NCBI GenBank assembly: GCA_028551475.1
Contig: CM052355.1
Location: 6,076,001-6,140,000 of the forward strand
From: Casuarina equisetifolia
Lineage: Eukaryota; Streptophyta; Magnoliopsida; Fagales; Casuarinaceae
Direction: 5' to 3'
DNA length: 64,000 bases
The notes below the pieces were generated by a model. It was not told the origin of the DNA. It searched no databases and saw nothing but the letters and a program-made list of their open reading frames with translations. Every line of letters begins with the position of its first letter. Positions within the stretch are counted from its first letter, which is position 1. A program made the translations under genes and the position numbers. This document shows, piece after piece, positions 49,299 to 61,726 of this stretch.

Positions 49299-52200
49299 TT
49301 AACTAAAAGCTAGAATTATCCAGTCGCTTACTTGCATAGAACGAACCAACAGATGTAGACCATGTACCTGCAAGATACAAGAAGAACTTGCATAATTACA
49401 ATCCACCTGCACCCTACACCTACACCTACTAACCCTCTTAACCTTCAACAGCATAGAAAAGAACTGTAATGATTCCCAAGAAATATGTTGCCACAAATTG
49501 GCATCACTCTATTTCTCAGCAGAGTCCCATTTAAAAAGAAAAAAAAATGAAAATTTCATTTTTAAGAAATAATCCATGAAACAAAATGAAGATGAAGAAA
49601 GAAACACTAGAAAGGAATTTCTATAGAAGCAGTCAGTAATATATGCTTAACCACCTCAAAAATCTTCATTGGCTGCATATCTACCATCCTGCAATTAGCT
49701 TTTGCAACCATACCATGTCCAAGATTTAATGTTGCTTCATTTGAACTAAAGAAACCAATACCAGAACTCCCATTGGTGAAAAAATGGAGCTTCCTAGTGT
49801 ATAAAATCAACTTTGTAGCTGAATACAACAATGTTTCTTGTCACCCACAGTGGTAGAAGTATATTAGCAGAAAAATAGTGCAATGAACATCAAAAAGCAA
49901 AACCAGGAGATATTCCCAACATCTTGATTGACAAATCAAACCGAGAAGGAAATAAAATGGCATGTTGAACGTGCAACAATAGTGTCATTTCTAACAAACA
50001 AAAGCCATTAAGTGATGTTATTATGCTATATTAGGGTCAAAAGAATGCAATTGATAATCTGAATAAGTTGAACATGCGACTGAGTATCACCATTCAACTA
50101 AAGTTAGCATGCTTCTAAAACCTAAAATGAAACGTGGATAAAGCGCAGAGAAAAAGAACCCAAGATAAAGAACTTGTAAATCCCAAATTTACAATCAAAA
50201 GGTCCATTACCCAATATTGGTCCCACCAGAGCAGGATTCTGGGAGGGAATATCTGGATATAGTCCTAACCATCAGCATCGGCAAACTGAATACAAGAGAA
50301 ATATTCAAGGTATCATTAACAAGTAAGACGACTTTCACAAAAATATTAAGATCAGAAGGGCTTGAATATGAATGCAGATAGACGGCTGTAACAATTCAGC
50401 AAGGTGTCATGGAGAATAGCATATAATTGCATGAAACCCAAACACTTATATCACTCATTGGAAAGAACTTTCGATCAGAGTTTCTGGAAAATCTCTAGCC
50501 AGAAACAAAAAGCTTTCTCAATATCACATTCAACGATGACTACCACAAAAATAATCTTAGTAACCACCTTATCGCATGGAAGCTACAATAACAAAAGCAA
50601 CAAAAACAAGGGCTTTATTTTGTACCACGCATTTTTCCTTCACGGGAAGTTCTCATTCATATCATCCTGAGCCTCACTGCATTGATGAAGACAGCCTAAT
50701 TGAGCTCATACACTTAATTTTGCTTTCACAAGCAATCTATTGAGGTAAAAAATGGTCTTGTTTGGTATATAATTATTCTTTATGCTCTAGTTTAGGCTGC
50801 TGGACTTGTGGTAGAGAAAAGTAGGCTATCCCTCATTTATGCTCTTGAAAGCATAGGAAAGTAGAATCATCGCAAAATTGTGGAAGCTTGCATGCTTATT
50901 CCAAATATCATCTGAAGATGCTACCATATACAGAACGTGTTGATTTTGGATTTGACAATGGCTGCATCCCCAGACTTCAAGGTACCGCCAAAAAGTGGAC
51001 AATCTTGTACCAGGGAGAGATAAGAGCTTATTCTAGAAGTATTTAAACTGCATAGAACCACAAGAACTTTAAAATATCTCCTTGAAAACACGACTTCTCG
51101 AGATTTTGAGATTTCAACAACTGCTGCTTGTTCAAAATACTTTCAACTCTTATATCTTTCCACCTAAAAAGAAAAATCATCCATGCTGCAACTTCAACCT
51201 TTTCTCTAATAAAAATCTCTTGGAAATGAAACTCACTTGTGAAACAGACAAAAACCTCTCTTATATTCAAACTTCATATCAACCTATATCCTGGTCTACT
51301 TGTCAAAAAATCTTTCCTATCACCAACATAAACATAAAGCCACCAGCAATTGGGAAGAAGATAAAGTGAGGACAAGAAGATGACATTGTGAAAATAGATT
51401 AAACCATAAGATGTCATGGATACTAAGCTTCCTCTGTTGTGGATGATGAAGGACCACTTGTCTTAGAAAACCATCTCACCCATGACATACAGGCATAGTA
51501 ATAAAATAAATCTTATTGCTGGACAAAGCCTATACTAATCTTAGATGACATTCTAGGACCAAGATAGAACTTTCCCTCCAGGGAAGGAAAGATTCTATCC
51601 ATTTATTACAGTAGGAGTTCTTCAGCTCAGACCATATGAAACTAAAATCTTAAAGAGTTCCCTCAAACAACAAATAATTGATTGACTCAGGAAAATCTCT
51701 AATATTGTGTTCTAACCTACCAAATCCTCCAAAGGCACAAAGGGGAATGCATATACTCGGTTCTCCCAGAAGTCCCCATGAGCCACACAGTAATAAAAAA
51801 CCAGACTCCGCAAAGCTGTGCCCAGCAAATCATAAGAAAATAACTTGTCTTTGCATTCTAAGAAAGAAGGCACCCTAGAAGCACACTTTGACAGCAGGGA
51901 ATCCTATCAAACAATAGATTGCACAAGTTCTTATTGCTGAAAAGAAAGTAAGACTTGTTAGCAACTAAAAAGATTCTGGTTGAAATAAGTTAGCATAAGA
52001 CATATGCCTACATCAATCGGTCACAGAGGAAAACTGCCCAATAATCTTTTACTCTAAAATAGTCATCATCTAGAACCCTTGATACTCCCAATACTGCCAT
52101 AATATTAGGAAATACAGACTACTAAGCATCTAATCACAAGAAGAGAAGCCTGGTACCTAAAAAAGTGACCTTTTTTTTCTTTTGCTTAGTGGGAATGTAA

Positions 52201-52911
52201 ACTCAATTTCTGCACCTTGGAACAAAAAGAAAATTAATTACAAATGTTGAACAGAGTTTTTCTGACGCCTCCAAGCCCAAAGTAGAGAGAAGTGAAACTT
52301 GTTCTGTTGAAAATCGGATAGCAAACAAATATGACAGCTAGTCCAATTACTAAAACACAAAGAAAATAAGTGATAGTACTACCATGTCCTCAAAATCTCC
52401 AGTATCACATCAAAAAAGTGGAGTAATACGACCAAAAAAAGAAAAAAAAAAAAACAAAAAAGGAAGAAAATGCTATATAAAATTCAAGCCCTTGTTTACC
52501 AAAAATGACTCGAACACATAACTTGCAATTTGTGGTCTGATATCCAAATCATTACAGATCAAAGTCCAAGTTTTCAATGGTGAGTCTTCTTAAATTGATT
52601 CCCTTCTTTCTAGGGAAACATGAACATACCAAAACAACAGGACCATGTTGAAGGTAGACTAGTGAATCTTTGTTGGCATTGTTTAGGCCACTTACAAGCA
52701 GGGATTTAGAGAAAAATAAGAAGATTGTAATGAATTTCTAACCAGGGTCTTATCTCCTCAAAATGAAAACAAGAAATTGAGCAGAAATAAGAAAAATACA
52801 CAAATGCATAATCAAGCAACTCTATTATTCAATTTTACATACCACGTGTAATTATTCTTTTACTGGGCTTAGGATTTTGTTGTTTTGGGGGGGGAGGACA
52901 TGGTGAGGCTG

Positions 52912-52947
<36 letters not shown>

Positions 52948-54689
52948 ACTTGGGAGTTTATGTAGTTCAACGACCCCTGATGAATAAACTGCCGTATTTG
53001 TGCACCAGCAATACAGAAAGAAGACAAAACAGTAAGTTAATGAGAGAGCTTAGTTTTCAAGAACGCAATACATGGAAGTATTCAGAAACTTTTTATTCAA
53101 ATTATGGGTTTGCACCTGTGGATTCTGAGAAGTCAGATCTCCAACTCCATCCCTTTTAGTCGATGCATCTCCACCCCTGGCAGATCCTTTCGAATCACCC
53201 TAATGGGATTCAGAGTTCACCGACAGTATGAGTCCGAGTCTTACATGAAGGACAAGGAAAAACTGTGGATCCAGAGTTTTCTGAAGAACATTTTCAAAAA
53301 AATATCCAGAGAGGGGAAAAAAAAGATGGAAAACTTACAAAAATGAGTTTCTCGACCATTTTAAATTCTCTAATGCGAGAACCAAAAACAGTTACAGAAA
53401 CATCATTTTGATTTTCTTTGAAAATAGGCTATTCAACTAAAATATAAGAACTTTTCCTTTGGAAAACATGTTTCATAGCGCATTTTCTTACCAAATTGTT
53501 TTAGCAAATTGCAAAAGCCGAACCATTTTTCAAAATCAAGTGGGCCATATATAATTCGAAATCAGCTAAACTAAGAGAATTTATATTCTGGAATAGAAGT
53601 GGTTTACTCACCTCCAGCTGCGATAGCGCAATGATCCCAATTGATTGGAAGACAAAGGGGGAAAAAATTGTTAGAGAAAATTCACACAGAATAGATCCAT
53701 TACAAAGAGGCATATAAAACATAGCAATGCTCCAATACATTGATAAAAAAGGCATTAAAACCACAAAAAAGAAAAAACTAGGGTTACAATTTCAAACACT
53801 AAGATAGAGCAAACGATGCCTACACGATAAGGAACCCTATGTAAATCAGTTAGTTTCCATGATTCATGTGTCGGGTTGTTTGTATATAAAATGGACGTTA
53901 AAACTATAGTTAATGGTTTCCTTATAGGCATATTCCTTCACTGTTTTTCACCAACTACACAAATCAATAAGTCAACATTCAAAGAAATTTTTAAAATGAC
54001 AAAACATAAAAAAAAAAAATAAAGCATGGTCTAAAGAAACTCAATTTTGCAAATCGGAAAGTTAACTACCTCTCTGTACCTAACAAGGTACACCTTAAGC
54101 GGCTCGATATAGTCCTCAAACCCTAACGTTGCCATTGCCCACAACAAATCGTCGCCATTGATGGTCTTCCTCTTCTCCTTCTGACACTTATCGCTCGCCC
54201 TACACACCAAACCCGTCAAAACAAAAATCAGACTTCACAAGTCCAAACCCTAATTCTGCAGAATCTATACTAATCACATTCCACAACAACAAACTCGAAT
54301 CTCCCAAAATCAACAATCATGTATTAAAAATTAAATCTCGCTTTCAGAGAACAACAACTATATCCATAAAAAAAGGCCTTTACAACAGGCAACCACCTAC
54401 CGCAAACAGTTTCCGAGATTCAGATTTGATCACAAAGCAGAATAACAAAGACAATATTTGGTACTCACTCGCTGGTTATGAAGCTAATGAACTCGGATAC
54501 GCATTCCTGCATGGTGTCCTTGGCGTCTTTAGCAATCTTGCCGTTGGCCGGTAACGCCTTCTTCATGATCCTGCTGATGTTGGCTATCGGCAAGTAACGA
54601 TCTTGCTCGCGCACGCCCGCCGAGCGGGGGCTCTGCTCACCGCCGCTGTCGTGGCTCCCGCCCGGCGGACTCGTAGGCGCCTCCGCCAT
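49299..54689 (-). CDS. NF-YB (HAP3) transcription factor subunit
   Basis: NF-YB pairs with NF-YC through a histone fold and, with NF-YA, binds CCAAT promoters in the nucleus. Exons that fit by phase are 54469-54689, 54070-54199, 53116-53199, 52950-52988 and 49299-49367, giving about 180 residues. The conserved core is [20 protein letters not shown] (residues 27-46), then [20 protein letters not shown] and [20 protein letters not shown] to VYLVRYRE. The N-terminus ([15 protein letters not shown]) and the [11 protein letters not shown] tail place it with the NF-YB1/8/10 group by family knowledge. Exons 1-3 are firm. Exon 4 ([13 protein letters not shown]) is good. Exon 5 ([12 protein letters not shown], then [10 protein letters not shown]) lies behind a 3.6-kb intron and only partly resembles the expected tail. 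A GTAAGC donor inside it could lead to another terminal exon. The leader has a probable intron and a telo-box. Confidence 0.9.
49368..52949 (-). other. long intron 4 of the NF-YB gene
   Basis: 3.58 kb of noncoding DNA if the exon 5 assignment is right. No retroelement domain was recognised. A tRNA-like GTGTTCGAGTC (minus strand, about 52510) near an A/T-rich run at 52433-52462 is a weak SINE hint. Open frames near 49.6 and 51.1 kb have no family match. Confidence 0.5.
52914..52945. repeat. (GA)n microsatellite at an NF-YB splice donor
   Basis: On the gene strand this is (CT)n. It begins immediately after the donor GTAA of exon 4, so repeat-length changes occur within a few bases of the 5' splice site. 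Confidence 0.9.
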
Positions 54690-54708
54690 CTCCGGTCCAA
54701 AACAAACC

Positions 54709-54884
54709 CTAGATCACGTTATTCAGACAGTCAAAACAAAAACTCACACACACATAAAATTAACAACCTTTACAAACGCACTGGACATTCGTATATAGGT
54801 AAAGGTATTAAGGAAAAATTAAATAATGAAAATTAGAACCCTAGGTCCACATAGAAGGCGACCTATATAAAGAGAGAGAGCTAC
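54709..54884 (-). other. probable 5' UTR intron of the NF-YB gene
   Basis: Donor ACAG/GTAGCTC and acceptor GATCTAG/GGTTTG on the minus strand bracket 176 AT-rich bases. A telo-box-like AAACCCTAG sits at the acceptor. The leader upstream is GA/CT-rich up to about 55050. Confidence 0.5.
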
Positions 54885-54885
54885 C

Positions 54886-56417
54886 TGTAGACGGAGAGAG
54901 AGGTAGAAGGAGAGAGAGGTGCGGTTTAGTTAGTTTTGTATTTGGCGCGCGCTGAAGAACGAGAGGTGATTGGTGGAATTCTTTTTTAAGGGAGAAAGAG
55001 ATCGGACGCTGGAGAAGAATGAGAGAGAGAAGAAAGAAAAGAGGAGAGTATGATCAGAGAGGGGTGGCTTTTTGGCCTTATGCTTATCAGCACCGTTGGT
55101 TACGGTTCGAAACTGTGCCTTCGTTTTCTGTATTTATAACGCTTGTAGCACCCTCCCTTCGTCGCCTAGTTTCCGTGCTAATTGCGAATTAGGGCCTAAT
55201 ATCTGCAATTAATCTACACCGGCGCCTCGAATGGTTTCGGGAAAAAAATCAACGGGATGGTGTTGCGGAAAGAGGGTACCATGCCTCGTACTAACTTCAG
55301 CAACAGCACAACAGTCGTATTGTTGAACTCAGCCTAAATTGACATTTGAAAGGCTCTATACGGTAATCCCCTCCACGGCACGGTGTTAACAACCCAGATC
55401 AGGCTAGTTTAGGTTCGTTGAACTTGAGGATATGTTTATTGCTCGATTGTTGACCTCGGAACCAAGCAATTGCTAGCCGAAACGAAGACGGGGGCTGGTT
55501 CATTCGCAGCCCTGTCACTTTTCCCGAGCTATAGTGTTTTCTGATCCGACATGTGCAAGAATTTTAGAGGTCCCTCACCAAACTAACTTTAAAGTACCAA
55601 AAGATTGCCCCCTCCTTGTTCTAGTTTTCCTTCTGGTCCATAGAACATAACACTCGAATTCCGGTTGCCTGTAGGGCTAGAGTCCTAGTGATCAACTAAA
55701 GAATACAGGGGTCCACATTTGTTTTCAGAAGTATGGGGAACTCAAAAGAAAATGGAATCACAATCAGCCCATTCGACATTTAATGTAACTGTCTGAAGTA
55801 TGAAGGCTGTATAAAAGCAACCATAGTACCGCAATTAGCATTTTGTATAACTTGGTAATCAGCACCGTTCTCATTTACAACGAAACAAAACCGTAAAGTG
55901 GGTGTTAGGAAACATACAGAGAGAATTTACTTCATACATCAAAGGACTCTCAATTAAATTTGGAACAACAAGCATCCAGCATTAGCTTAGTGCCAGACTA
56001 ACATTAGAAACATAGGGCAAATATAAAAATCTCTGGTATCCATCATCACAAGCAGTCCCACCACATAAACCGTAAAGTGGGTGTTAGGAAACATCCAGAG
56101 AGAATTTACTTCATACATCAAAGGACTCTCAATTAAATTTGGAACAACAAGCATCCAGCATTAGCTTAGTGCCAGACTAACATTAGAAACATAGGGCAAA
56201 TATAAAAATCTCTGGTATCCATCATCACAAGCAGTCCCACCACATAAAAGGCGGGCATGATCTTTTACGGAGACTAGCAGAGCCTAAAAGAGGACCACTT
56301 TTACGGACTTGAAATTTGCACATTCATGAACGCAGTCAAGTCATAAGGTCCTTTACAGGCAAGACGGCTCAGTGTTTGTTTGAGGAAATGACACCAATAA
56401 CAAAATAGCTTGACCTT
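54886..56417. other. NF-YB promoter and aminotransferase 3' flank
   Basis: No coding region seen. It contains GA/CT-rich NF-YB leader sequence, then unremarkable DNA, then the 179-bp tandem duplication. Confidence 0.5.
55888..56248. repeat. 179-bp tandem duplication, nearly identical
   Basis: Copies at 55888-56066 and 56067-56245 are identical except for one base (ACATACAGAG versus ACATCCAGAG); both contain CGTAAAGTGGGTGTTAGG. The pair lies 170-530 bp past the aminotransferase-like stop codon, so it may fall in the 3' UTR. Confidence 0.95.
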
Positions 56418-59400
56418 TCACGTGACATCACGCAAAGGAAACCCTTCAAGAATAGCTTTCTTCATGATCTCTTTCTGTTTCACGAGAAGAAAAGGAACGA
56501 TGGTCATTCTGATCCACTTTTCCGAAATATAAGTATTAGAAGACATAGTCTAAGAGCTTGATAACAAGGCATGGTTCACTTTTCAGAGCGGGTCTCAGTT
56601 ATCTTCTCCTTTCTTTCATATAACATTTTTCATAAATGCATACATTTTTACAGATGGTGCAAGTAATGAAGAATGTAAAACTTCACCTGGATTATTCTAG
56701 TGATCATCCCAGGACCCTCCTGCTTTTAATTCAAAATAAAACACTCATGAAAACGTGAAAAAAGAAACTCACACCAGGTCAAAGCTGTAAAGGTGTTTAA
56801 GTATTTAAACTCGCGAACCTCAAATCGCTTCTCTTCCCATGATATCTCCTCCCAATTTCTTGAATCACGTGATTCCCATAAACTTGGAACTTTAATTGTT
56901 TCCACATGTTCCAAAAGTCTCAAGCCATCTGCAATACAAACGTATTTTAATGGTATATATTTCAGCAATGTTTCAATTTTCTTGGTATCTACTACTGTGT
57001 GGTGACATTTCTGCTATAAGACTAAATTAAATACCAAAAAAATCAAGCTTCATTAAATGCGTTTTCCATGGGAAATCCAAAGTTATCCAACCGGTGAAAA
57101 ATTCAAATCTTCATTCTTGGACCATGAGTCAAGATTTACCATGAGACTGGACTAGTTCTAGCATCAAGATAAGTGCCCAAGGCTCACAATTCACAGATGC
57201 TAGGAGCAAAGAGAAAATGCCTACTTCTACACATGATCAACATCCCCAGAAAAACTGTAAAAAGAACTGCATATTACTTGTGATGAATGCTTCTTCCCAA
57301 GTGTCATGCCTTGACCACAAAGGTGCAACTTCTCGGAATGAGATTCCCTTGCTGAAGCATACTCTGCAGAGATCATAAAGTGGCAATACCAAATATAACA
57401 AACCCAAGAAATAAGCATGTTATGCAATACTATTGTTGTTTTACCTTCCTAACAAAGCTGGGTGATGCATAGTGGAAAGTGAACTTGGACAAGGTGATAT
57501 TGCCCAAAGTAGTACCGTCCATGTGTCAGATCGTTTATCTTTAAAAGGCTATCTAATATGTTCACTCAATGAGAACTCAACTAGAAATGTTTTCTGGATG
57601 CTATATAATTATAATTCTACCAGGACAAGGTGTATGAATGAAATGATTGACAATCAACTCACTCCTGAAAGGATCACTTCCACTCCTCAACATGATCTAT
57701 TTGTAGGCAAAGGAATAGGCTTCAAATACTTTCCTTGTGTATGGAGATGGATACATCATCCGTGAGAAAAAACTTTCTGGAGGTAAATGTGAGTGGAAAG
57801 TGAACTCCTTTGAAGCAATCGTGGAACATACACCTCAATGTACAGACAGGATATGAAAATAAAAAAGAAGAATATAAAAGAACGATAAAATCTATGATTG
57901 GCGATGGGAAAAGACTGACTCGATCACTACTTGGCGAATAACTCCTGGAAGGACACCATCATGTATTGGAGCAGTCTGTACTTCAAGAGCACATGTGCTG
58001 TTGAGATCATGCAAGCAGTCGCCCTTAGTTTCAGCACTATCCTGAAAACACCTTCTGGAATATTATATTAAACGAACACCAGTTTAAATGACACAAAAGG
58101 AGCACAGATACATCCATCAATACCTGATAAACCATTGAAAACTACGTAGAGAAATCAACTACATCATTTAAAAGGTGAAATGGGAATAAAGATAGTTCCT
58201 ATTATATGTACTATAAAGCATAAACACCCTCTTCTTCCTATGAATAGGAAACTTGCTCCAGTGCATGGACAATATCATAATTTGTTTGTACATCGAAGTG
58301 TGACATCTCAAGTTGCAGTGGTTAATAAACTCAAGCTACTTTTATGTGGCCTGATGATACTGACTAAGCAATTGTTTTGCTCCACTCTCCACGCAAGCTT
58401 AAATCAAGGTGAAAGGAAATAAAATCTTAACAATCCAAAACATAGAGAAAGGGAAAAAGAGGGGGAGGGGGGCGTTTGTTGGGGATTATGCAGGGAATTC
58501 TTTAAAGATTTAGGTGGATCACCAGTGTTTCCCCAGAGGTTTTCTTTTTGCTTGAATTTTGCAAGATGAACATTACTAAATTCGTTGTAGCAAAAAGTAA
58601 TGCAATAGAAATCCCACGAAACTTGCCAAGAGAGAATAAAAAGGAAGCTAATGTTCCTTCTTGAGGGTAGGCTCAAAGCAAGTATAATGAATTTGTGTTT
58701 TACTTTCAGCAGTTTTTATTTATTTTAAAAAATTCTAGTAACTTAATTGATATTTTGTGTTGCATGTATTCAAATCCATGTGGTTATTACAGGGGCATTA
58801 ACAGTATGGCAGCCTTTGGGGGGTGCAAATGAAACTTTATAAAGATTTATGGTTAGGCTTATACTAAGGAAGCATATAAGTATTGCTCATGTTCTGTATG
58901 TCCCTGAAGTTATAATTGTCTCTCCAATGGTTTCTTGCATGGTTGCGTCTCACAGCACCTGCATTTACTTTTCATGGGCTCTGCTAATTCCTCTGAATCC
59001 TCAATAAACATCTTTGACGGAAACCCTCTCATGCGGGAACATGGATGATTAAAAAATTAGCATCATCCAGTTTATGTTTTTACCTATTCTAATGAAATTA
59101 GCATGTGCTCCTTTGCCCAACTTGGTCAATGCTTTACATTCAGATAAATTTTCCACCCCATGCTTTTCTTTACATCTGTATCAAGCTATTTGATTTAAGA
59201 AGTTCACATGAATCATGGAGAGTAGCATGACTAAAGAATCTGCATGTCTAGTACGTTTATCAATGCTACTGTTTAGTGTAATTTTATGTCTAGTATTGAA
59301 TGTTGCAATGTTTTGCTGAAAATGAGTTTCCTTTAGATTTGCACAGCGAATCTGATGTCACACTTCATTGCTTTTTACTACTATGCTTTACCAAAAATCA

Positions 59401-61383
59401 AAACGTTAAAGGAGGGGGATTTTAAATAAAACTAGGCTTTGAGCACCATGAAAGAGACTGCTCATCAAATTTTGCAAGAAACGGTGCCTAACAACTTTTC
59501 TTTCTAACCTAATTCCAAGAATTCAATGTAATGGTCACAAAACCATAAGGAGAAGTTCAACTCCTTTTAGTTCATTGCACAAATTAGTGAATCTTAGTCC
59601 TTCAAAAAAGACCCATGTCCTCAAACATTCTAAAAAGCAACGGTAATCATCATCAATACATTTTTACCTAAATTTCCACAATTGATGGTGCAATCCTTGT
59701 TTGAAATAGAAATTGTTATAGTAGCTATAAATAACAATCCTAATTTGGAATACTACTTATTATGGTAGTTACAAACTTATCCAAAAGCTTAATATTGAAA
59801 CAAGTCAACAAATTGGTTCAAATAATTAGCAAATTCTATAATTTAGTTATGAAAAGCATAAATTTCTCTACGTATTATGCACTTAACCATTCCAACTTAT
59901 AAGAAAGACTAATTCTCGGCAGAAGTTGACATAAAATATGACTCCTTTTTTCTTTGAAAATGAATTTTCGAGTAGGACTATTAGACAATGTGAGACTTCT
60001 TTCATGTTGTTCTTAACACGCCCTATCACTGCCAACGTGGGCCGCAGACTTTGTGTTGAGGGTGCACATTCCTTGGTAAAACTACTATGGATCACAAGTT
60101 TTGTGAAAGAGGTGCCACCTCTAGAACTAGGGCTTTGATATCATGTTAGGAAACTCAACCTTATTCAAAGGTCAACTTATATGTGAATCAACCACAGTTC
60201 TACACATCCCACGTGACACAACCCTTTGGATACCCTACAGATATATGGACCTGTTGTCTAATTCTTGATTCCAACAAGTAATCAATTACAGAGCAACATC
60301 TCCCAAGACGCAACAATCTCATAACTGAGTACCAATTATAGTCAGATCCAACAAAAATGCTCACATATGGACCTAGATGGTAAGAACCGATGCAATGTAG
60401 TGAATCTCCAATATGATTCAGACAAAGATCAACCAAATTAAACCAGCAGTAGCTAAACATTTCTAAAATTCCTAGCCACTCACCTTGCGGCAGACGACAA
60501 AAAAGTTTGTCACGCAACCTTCGAGTATCCGATCACCGTCATTTGACAACAAGAGCTCAGTCACTGAAGGGGGCCTCAACTTTTCCAGGGGCTTCCTGAT
60601 CCTGCCAAGACAACGAAGTCACCAAATCACGCTTCAGAAAAAAGCATGAAAACAGGGAGTTTAAACCACCTAAATGCAACAGAAACCCGAAACGTTAATA
60701 TTTTTCCTCAATTTTCCCAGAGATCAAGCTTATCAGTACTTCCAGACCTCACCCAATCCGAGTACTTAGCATTTGCGACATGCCTCCGTGAGCCACCACG
60801 GCCAGGTGCGCGCCATTTCCTGGAACCCCAAATGCGCGAGGCACATAGCTCCCAACATAAACACACACATCAAGAGCTTCACACGCCCTTTCTTCATCCA
60901 CAGTATCAATTCCAGATAATTTCTCTGATATTCCACTGACAAGCACAGTAACCGAAAATTCCTCGTCGACACTCCTCTCATTCACTGCAACCGGCAACAA
61001 TTTATTCATTGGATCGTTCACAAGCGCTCCTACCGCAGATTCCCATCTCGGCGATGTCGCTGGTAATGGAGGCATTGTAATGGTAGCATCTTGCCCGAAC
61101 AAAAGCCGCGGAGTCGAATTCCATAGAATTCTTATCGACTCAGCGAGTCGTTTAACGTGCCTTTTCCAGAACAAGAGGCGTGAAGCGCTGTTGTGAGTAC
61201 GAGTAGTCGTGTAAGCACCTGAAAAAGTATAAATCTCTTGTAAAAGGAAATATTGTGATTCTCAAAATTGATAGAAAAGCACCAGGTACCTGAATGGGAT
61301 TCAAGGAGGGTTGTAAGTGGAGGAGAATTAGAGGAGCGCAGTACGACGCCATTGTTGAAGAGAAACCGTGTACTCGTCATCAC
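56418..61383 (-). CDS. class-IV aminotransferase-like PLP protein
   Basis: This family (branched-chain / D-amino acid aminotransferase and aminodeoxychorismate lyase fold) uses pyridoxal phosphate. Arabidopsis At3g54970 is the relative I have in mind; its substrate is unknown to me. Exons that fit by phase are 61290-61383, 60753-61218, 60484-60601, 57920-58041, 57278-57363, 56819-56928, 56687-56719 and 56418-56474, giving about 361 residues. Landmarks are EALDVCVYVGSYVPRAFGV, RKPLEKLRPPSVTELL, the LEGCVTNFFVV segment that matches the class-IV EG-T-NVF signature, EVQTAPIHDGVLPGVIRQ, and ISFREVAPLWSRHDTWEEAF. The end is EGPGMITRIIQ then KEIMKKAILEGFP. Near the end of exon 2 the family sequence (VANAKYSDWVR) appears in a different frame from the upstream part. 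Using donor 60752/60751 rather than the expected one at 60747/60746 keeps an open frame. Confidence 0.85.
59975..60160 (-). mobile_element. LTR-element fragment inside an aminotransferase intron
   Basis: Read on the plus strand, GGGCTTTGATATCA is followed directly by TGTTAGGAAACTC. This is the reverse of an LTR end plus a Met-tRNA primer-binding site. Nearby ACAATGTGAGACTTC and TTAACACGCCC are phrases common in plant TRIM-like repeats. No second LTR was recognised; it lies in intron 3. Confidence 0.4.
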
Positions 61384-61591
61384 AGGGAGGCAAATTCCAA
61401 AGAGCCTTTCTGAAGATTTAATTTTATTTTCCCATTGCGAATTAAAGGTTATTTCTGATCAATTAAGAAACCAAAAACGACTATCCCAACAAGGGTAAGG
61501 TAGACGGCAGTTGACTGCTCATACCCATAAAAGCCAACTCGTTTTCCTCGCAAAACTATATATCCGCAACCAGACCAAACCTTCAACCACG

Positions 61592-61726
61592 ATGGCTGGC
61601 TCCTCTTCACACGCTTCCGCCACTGACATTCCAGTCTCTCGCTTGGTCTTCAACCTCCGCCGCGACCCCACCGAGGCGACACAAGTCATGGGGGAAGATC
61701 AGTCCACTCCTGATTTTGGGTGGTAA
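61592..61726 (+). CDS. unidentified 44-residue ORF, possible first exon
   Basis: A Met start (MAGSSSHASATDIPVSRLVF) opens 44 codons on the plus strand, 208 bp head-to-head from the aminotransferase-like gene. The composition (Ser/Ala-rich start, then NLRRDPTEATQV) looks protein-like. I do not recognise the family and see no firm donor (a weak GG/GTGGTA lies just before the stop). It may be a small gene, a first exon, a degenerate copy, or chance. Confidence 0.25.
   Translation: MAGSSSHASATDIPVSRLVFNLRRDPTEATQVMGEDQSTPDFGW

Noticed and set aside
52433-52520. SINE in the NF-YB intron (A-rich run plus GTGTTCGAGTC)
   Set aside because: Only one weak B-box-like match; no A box, no target duplication.
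54866-54875. TATATAAAG on the plus strand in the NF-YB leader
   Set aside because: It falls in the probable 5' UTR intron and no plus-strand gene follows.
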